Notes under the pieces: generated by a model
Database searches by the model: none
Told to the model about the DNA's origin: nothing
The model's input: only the letters and a program-made list of their open reading frames with translations
Part shown: positions 61,424 through 64,000 of the stretch, piece after piece
Position numbering within the stretch: the first letter of the stretch is position 1
How the letters are laid out: each line of letters begins with the position of its first letter
Source: Taudactylus pleione
Lineage: Eukaryota; Chordata; Amphibia; Anura; Myobatrachidae
Assembly: GCA_031769625.1 (NCBI GenBank)
Contig: JAUIMM010000696.1
Location: 186,001-250,000, forward strand
Direction of reading: 5' to 3'
Length of the DNA: 64,000 nucleotides
Position numbers and translations under genes: made by a program

Positions 61424-63178
61424 TGAGCTACATTGACACCTAAGTTCAGGCCATTTTGACAGTAAGGTGGTGTAGAAACAGCAGGTCAAAGAAAGTATTC
61501 CTAGGCTACTTTGGTCCACTTTAAGTCAATGGAGATTTTGATTTGCTTTAAATGCTTGCAGTTATCGATCCTTGTGGTCTACAATTATAGGTCTAGTATG
61601 ACTGGAAAGAGCTTGTTCTGAGTTACAATCACACAAAATTTTGGGCCATTTTGACAGTAAGGTGGTGTAGAAACAGCAGGTCAAAGAAAGTATTCCTAGG
61701 CTTCTTTGGTCCACTTTAAGTCAATGGAGATTTTTATTTGCTTTAAATGCTTGCAGTTATCCATCCATGTGGTCTACAATTATTGGATTAGTATGGCTGG
61801 AAAGAGCTTGTTCTGAGCTACATTGACACCAAATTTTGGGCCATTTTGACAGAAAGGTGGTGTAGAAACAACAGGTCAAAGAAAGTATTCCTAGGCTACT
61901 TCGGTCCACTTTAAGTCAATGGAGATTTTTATTTGCTTTAAATGCTTGCAGTTATCGATCCATGTGGTCTACAATTATAGAACTAGTATGACTGGGAATA
62001 GCTTGTTCTGAGTTACATTCACACAAAGTTTTGGGCCATTTTGACAGTAAGGTGGTGTAGAAACAGCAGGTCAAAGAAAGGGTTCCTAGGCTCCTTCGCT
62101 GCACTTTAAGTCAATGGAGATTTTAATTTGCTTTAAATGCTTGCAGTTATCGATCCATGTGGTCTACAGATATAGGACTAGTATGGCTGGAAAGAACTTG
62201 TTCTGAGCTACATTGACACCTAATTTCAGGCCATTTTGACAGTAAGGTGGTGTAGAAACAGCAGGTCAAAGAAATTACTCCTAGGCTACTTTGGTCCACT
62301 TTAAGTCAATGGAGATTTTGATTTGCTTTAAATGCTTGCAGTTATCGATCCATGTGGTCTACAATTATTGGATTAGTATGGCTGGAAAGAGCTTGTTCTG
62401 AGCTACATTGACACCAAATTTCGGGCCATTTTGATCAGAAGGTGGTGTAGAAACAGCAGGTCAAAGAAAGTATTCCTAGGCTACTTCGGGCCACTTTAAG
62501 TCAATGGAGATTTTTATTTGCTTTAAATGCTTGCAGTTATCGATCCATGTGGTCTACAATTATAGGACTAGTATGACTGGAAAAAGCTTGTTCTGAGTTA
62601 CAATCACACAAAATTTCGGGCCATTTTGACAGTAAGGTGGTGTAGAAACAGCAGGTCAAAGAAAGGGTTCCTAGGCTCCTTCACTGCACTTTAAGTCAAT
62701 GGAGATTTTAATTTGCTTTAAATGCTTGCAGTTATCGATCCATGTGGTCTACAGATATAGGACTAGTATGGCTGGAAAGAACTTGTTCTGAGCTACATTG
62801 ACACCTAATTTCAGGCCATTTTGACAGTAAGGTGGTGTAGAAACAGCAGGTCAAAGAAAGTACTCCTAGGCTACTTTGGTCCACTTTAAGTCAATGGAGA
62901 TTTTGATTTGCTTTAAATGCTTGCAGTTATCGATCCATGTGGTCTACAATTATAGAACTAGTATGACTGGGAAGAGCTTGTTCTGCGTTACAATCACACA
63001 AAATTTTGGGCCATTTTGACAGTAAGGTGGTGTAGAAACAGCAGGTCATAGAAAGGGTTCCTAGGCTCCTTCGCTCCACTTTAAGTCAATGGAGATTTTA
63101 ATTTGCTTTAAATGCTTGCAGTTATCGATCCATGTGGTCTACAGATATAGGACTAGTATGGCTGGAAAGAACTTGTTC
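61424..63178. repeat. 9-mer unit D'''...S' (1755 bp)
   Basis: Same as the previous unit but lacking the S'-R' pair, so D'' at 62789 runs straight into the tgcgttac S' at 62984. Private changes are 'ggcttctttgg' near 61700, 'gttacattcac' near 62014 and 'gaaattactcc' near 62272. The missing 390 bp sits between two units that both follow a D''-type body. Confidence 0.87.
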
Positions 63179-64000
63179 TGAGCTACATTGACACCTAAGT
63201 TCAGGCCATTTTGACAGTAAGGTGGTGTAGAAACAGCAGGTCAAAGAAAGTATTCCTAGGCTACTTTGGTCCACTTTAAGTCAATGGAGATTTTGATTTG
63301 CTTTAAATGCTTGCAGTTATCGATCCTTGTGGTCTACAATTATAGGTCTAGTATGACTGGAAAGAGCTTGTTCTGAGTTACAATCACACAAAATTTTGGG
63401 CCATTTTGACAGTAAGGTGGTGTAGAAACAGCAGGTCAAAGAAAGTATTCCTAGGCTACTTTGGTCCACTTTAAGTCAATGGAGATTTTTATTTGCTTTA
63501 AATGCTTGCAGTTATCCATCCATGTGGTCTACAATTATTGGATTAGTATGGCTGGAAAGAGCTTGTTCTGAGCTACATTGACACCAAATTTTGGGCCATT
63601 TTGACAGAAAGGTGGTGTAGAAACAACAGGTCAAAGAAAGTATTCCTAGGCTACTTCGGTCCACTTTAAGTCAATGGAGATTTTTATTTGCTTTAAATGC
63701 TTGCAGTTATCGATCCATGTGGTCTACAATTATAGAACTAGTATGACTGGGAATAGCTTGTTCTGAGTTACAATCACACAAAGTTTTGGGCCATTTTGAC
63801 AGTAAGGTGGTGTAGAAACAGCAGGTCAAAGAAAGGGTTCCTAGGCTCCTTCGCTGCACTTTAAGTCAATGGAGATTTTAATTTGCTTTAAATGCTTGCA
63901 GTTATCGATCCATGTGGTCTACAGATATAGGACTAGTATGGCTGGAAAGAACTTGTTCTGAGCTACATTGACACCTAATTTCAGGCCATTTTGACAGTAA
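63179..64000. repeat. Partial unit D'''-(t-head)-R-S''-D'' cut by the window end
   Basis: Four complete monomers (63179, 63374, 63569, 63764) and the first 42 bases of a D'' at 63959 follow the order of 59279 and 61424. The window ends inside the array, so the array continues to the right. Confidence 0.9.

Larger units (their letters stand above)
1..64000. repeat. 195-bp satellite DNA array filling the whole window (328 monomers + 42 bp)
   Basis: The unit starting 'tgagctacattgacacc' or 'tgagttacaa' recurs every 195 bases from position 1 to the last base, always in the same orientation. Starts fall at 1+195k up to 18136, at 195k from 18330 to 31980, at 195k+1 from 32176 to 32956, at 195k from 33150 to 57135, and at 195k-1 from 57329 to 63959. 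No stretch departs from the repeat, so no gene, RNA gene or transposon interrupts it. Nearly constant blocks are positions 41-55 (aggtggtgtagaaac), 76-83 (tcctaggc, with an AvrII site) and 126-141 (aaatgcttgcagttat). A large homogeneous array with higher-order structure is typical of centromeric or pericentromeric satellite. That role is inferred, and the family is not one I recognise. Confidence 0.98.

Noticed and set aside
1..64000. CRISPR array
   Set aside because: The units are 195 bp with no short direct repeat separated by unique spacers; the whole unit repeats. The variation is point substitution within a tandem satellite.
1..64000. Human alpha satellite or Arabidopsis 178-180 bp centromere repeat
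   Set aside because: The unit length is 195 bp and I see none of the known sequence landmarks of either family. The family is left unnamed.
1..64000. Transposon, LTR or other insertion within the array
   Set aside because: Monomer register is continuous from end to end apart from four single-base changes, so there is no room for an insertion or target-site duplication.
1..64000. Coding tandem-repeat protein with 65-residue repeats
   Set aside because: 195 is divisible by three, so an open frame would run through many units. Instead all six frames are closed within each one or two monomers across the window.

Overview
The whole 64 kb window is one uninterrupted tandem array of a 195-bp satellite repeat. 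I count 328 complete monomers plus 42 bases of a 329th, all in the same orientation. I see no gene, RNA gene, transposon, CRISPR array or unique sequence anywhere. Register drifts by only four single-base length changes in 64 kb: losses at about 18253, 33073 and 57166, and a gain at about 32061. Monomer 1 is about 37% G+C (73 of 195). An array this long, with nested higher-order repeats (HORs), is typical of a eukaryotic centromeric or pericentromeric region. CpG-to-TpG/CpA variants at the CpG sites point to a genome with cytosine methylation, as in vertebrates or plants. I do not recognise the family and cannot name the species. It does not look like human alpha satellite (171 bp) or Arabidopsis 178-180 bp repeats.

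Monomer legend (positions within a 195-bp unit counted from 'tgag'). Heads (1-20): c-head 'gagctacattgacacc' followed by ttat (A, D), aaat (B, F, H, K) or taat (J); t-head 'gagttacaa' followed by taacac (C, G), gcacac (E), actcaca (I) or tcacac (L, S, W, right half). Middle: acagt or atcag at 36-40; cagcagg, tagcagg (B), caggagg (H) or caagtct (C) near 56-64; tatt or gggtt near 73; cttcgg, ctttgg (D) or cttcgct (I) at 86-92; ttttta, ttttga (D), ttttaa (I) or ttatta plus gcatt (C, J, W) at 112-125; tcGat, tcCat or tcAat at 142-146. Tails (160-195): ggattag...ggctgg; ggactag...gactgg (gaaaaagc in B); ggtctag...gcttgctc (F); gaactag...gactggg (H, K); gatatagg...gtctgg (I). J/D has a J head and D body. 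H' is H with a ggattag tail. J'' is J with a 'gcatttatcc' variant. Further letters are defined where used.

Layout. Domain I (1-14040) is a 10-monomer HOR, A B C D E F G H I J, with 9-, 11- and 12-monomer derivatives. Domain II (14041-24179) is a reshuffled set centred on K I J'' B C, with 6-, 8- and 9-monomer units. Domain III (24180-36074) has 11-monomer duplications, including a near-identical tandem pair of 2145 bp, and a block shared with domain II 14.8 kb away. Domain IV (36075-45629) is a clean 12-monomer HOR of 2340 bp with 14- and 11-monomer variants. Domain V (45630-64000) is a mosaic of shorter S''/D''/V trimers (585 bp) inside 9-, 11- and 15-monomer units.

The parts do not work together as genes. 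They record repeated unequal exchange and local amplification in one satellite. The points of interest are the near-invariant monomer length, the switches of HOR type, chimeric monomers marking exchanges, and private variants shared between distant blocks.
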